Below are positions 6,404 to 6,940 of a stretch of DNA of 6,940 bases, piece after piece. The stretch's first letter is position 1; every line of letters begins with the position of its first letter. Made by a program: the position numbers and the translations under genes. The notes beneath the pieces were generated by a model. It was given only the letters and a program-made list of their open reading frames with translations, was not told the DNA's origin and searched no databases. Origin of the DNA: Ilumatobacteraceae bacterium (GTDB lineage: Bacteria > Actinomycetota > Acidimicrobiia > Acidimicrobiales > Ilumatobacteraceae); the NCBI GenBank assembly GCA_023254985.1, contig JALRJT010000048.1:1-6940 (forward strand). The letters run 5' to 3'.

Positions 6404-6410
6404 GCTGGGA

Positions 6411-6940
6411 ATGAAAGATCTCTTCTCACTCAAAGGTCGCGTCGCACTCGTCACTGGTGGCTCTCGCGGAATCGGTGCGATGATCGTGCAGGGGCTCCTT
6501 GAACACGGTTGTTCGCGCGTCTACATCACCGCTCGCAAGGCCGCTCAATGTGATGCCGCAGCGAAGGAGTTGTCGCAGTTCGGTGAATGCATTTCGCTGC
6601 CCGGCGACGTCTCGACCAACGAGGGCATCGCCGTCCTCGCAGCGCAAATCGCCGAGCGTGAACAACAACTCGACATCCTCGTCAACAACGCAGGCGCAGC
6701 GTGGGGTGCGGAGTTCGACACGTTCCCTGAATCCGGATGGGACAAGGTCGTTGACCTCAACCTGAAGACGCCGTTCTTCCTCACGCAGGCGCTCGCACCA
6801 CAACTGCGCAAGGCGGGTGCATCGGGCCACCTCGCCAAGGTGATCAACATCGCATCGATCGATGGCATCTCGATCAACCAGATGGAGACCTATTCCTACG
6901 CGGGAAGCAAAGCAGGCCTCATTCACATGACCAAGCGCAT
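6411..6940 (+). CDS. Short-chain dehydrogenase/reductase, RhlG-like (3' end cut by window)
   Basis: An open frame runs from the ATG at 6411 to the end of the window without a stop: 176 codons plus two bases, out of a typical 250-260. It is a Rossmann-fold NAD(P)(H) oxidoreductase of the classical SDR family. The cofactor motif TGGSRGIG (15-22), Asp66 in GDVS, NNAG (92-95), Asn117, Ser149 in NIASIDG, and Tyr163/Lys167 in YAGSK are all present, giving the complete catalytic tetrad. FSLKGRVALVTGGSRGIG near the N-terminus, MIVQGLLEHG, VNNAGAAWGAEF and SGWDKV resemble Pseudomonas RhlG, described as a beta-ketoacyl reductase, but related proteins have varied substrates. The Arg42 region (TARKA, 40-44) suggests NADPH preference (inference). 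It is divergent from the F420-type reductase gene. The missing C-terminus holds much of the substrate loop. Confidence 0.92.
   Translation, partial: MKDLFSLKGRVALVTGGSRGIGAMIVQGLLEHGCSRVYITARKAAQCDAAAKELSQFGECISLPGDVSTNEGIAVLAAQIAEREQQLDILVNNAGAAWGAEFDTFPESGWDKVVDLNLKTPFFLTQALAPQLRKAGASGHLAKVINIASIDGISINQMETYSYAGSKAGLIHMTKR

Noticed and set aside
6426..6926. A 166-codon minus-strand open frame near the right end
   Set aside because: It is the antisense of the short-chain dehydrogenase, whose full catalytic motif set is on the plus strand.

Overview
The window looks like chromosomal sequence from a moderately GC-rich actinobacterium. Three things point to Actinobacteria, possibly the class Acidimicrobiia: a Ddn-type F420-dependent reductase, an ACAD10/11-type acyl-CoA dehydrogenase, and start sites that look leaderless. 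The class-level placement is inference; no rRNA or other phylogenetic marker is present. Seven genes fill almost the whole window. Gaps are 3 to 53 bases, and there is no long non-coding stretch, tRNA, rRNA, CRISPR array or mobile element.

Layout, left to right. (1) Minus strand, 2326 down to 30: an IPNS-type Fe(II)/2-oxoglutarate oxygenase followed after 5 bases by a succinate-semialdehyde-dehydrogenase-like ALDH, an apparent two-gene operon. (2) Plus strand, 2375 to 4567: a 12-helix MFS transporter followed after 9 bases by a Kv-beta-like aldo/keto reductase, divergent from the oxygenase across a 48-base gap. (3) Minus strand, 6357 down to 4571: a small F420-type nitroreductase-family protein followed by an ACAD10/11-like acyl-CoA dehydrogenase, meeting the aldo/keto reductase tail to tail with only 3 bases between them. 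(4) Plus strand from 6411, cut by the window end: an RhlG-like short-chain dehydrogenase, divergent from the nitroreductase gene across 53 bases.

Functionally this is a redox-rich catabolic neighbourhood. Oxygenase, aldehyde dehydrogenase, transporter and aldo/keto reductase could together import, oxygenate and oxidise a small organic compound. The acyl-CoA dehydrogenase, F420-type reductase and short-chain dehydrogenase suggest acyl or lipid-like substrate metabolism. No substrate can be named from sequence alone.

The most striking non-coding signal is at the gene starts. Six of the seven start codons are preceded at a fixed distance (6 bases, in one case 7) by a TAnnnT hexamer, mostly TAGnGT, and none of these six has a well-spaced Shine-Dalgarno sequence. 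This is the layout expected of leaderless transcripts whose first base is the start codon. The exception is the ALDH, the second gene of a tight operon, which instead has a weak Shine-Dalgarno-like stretch.
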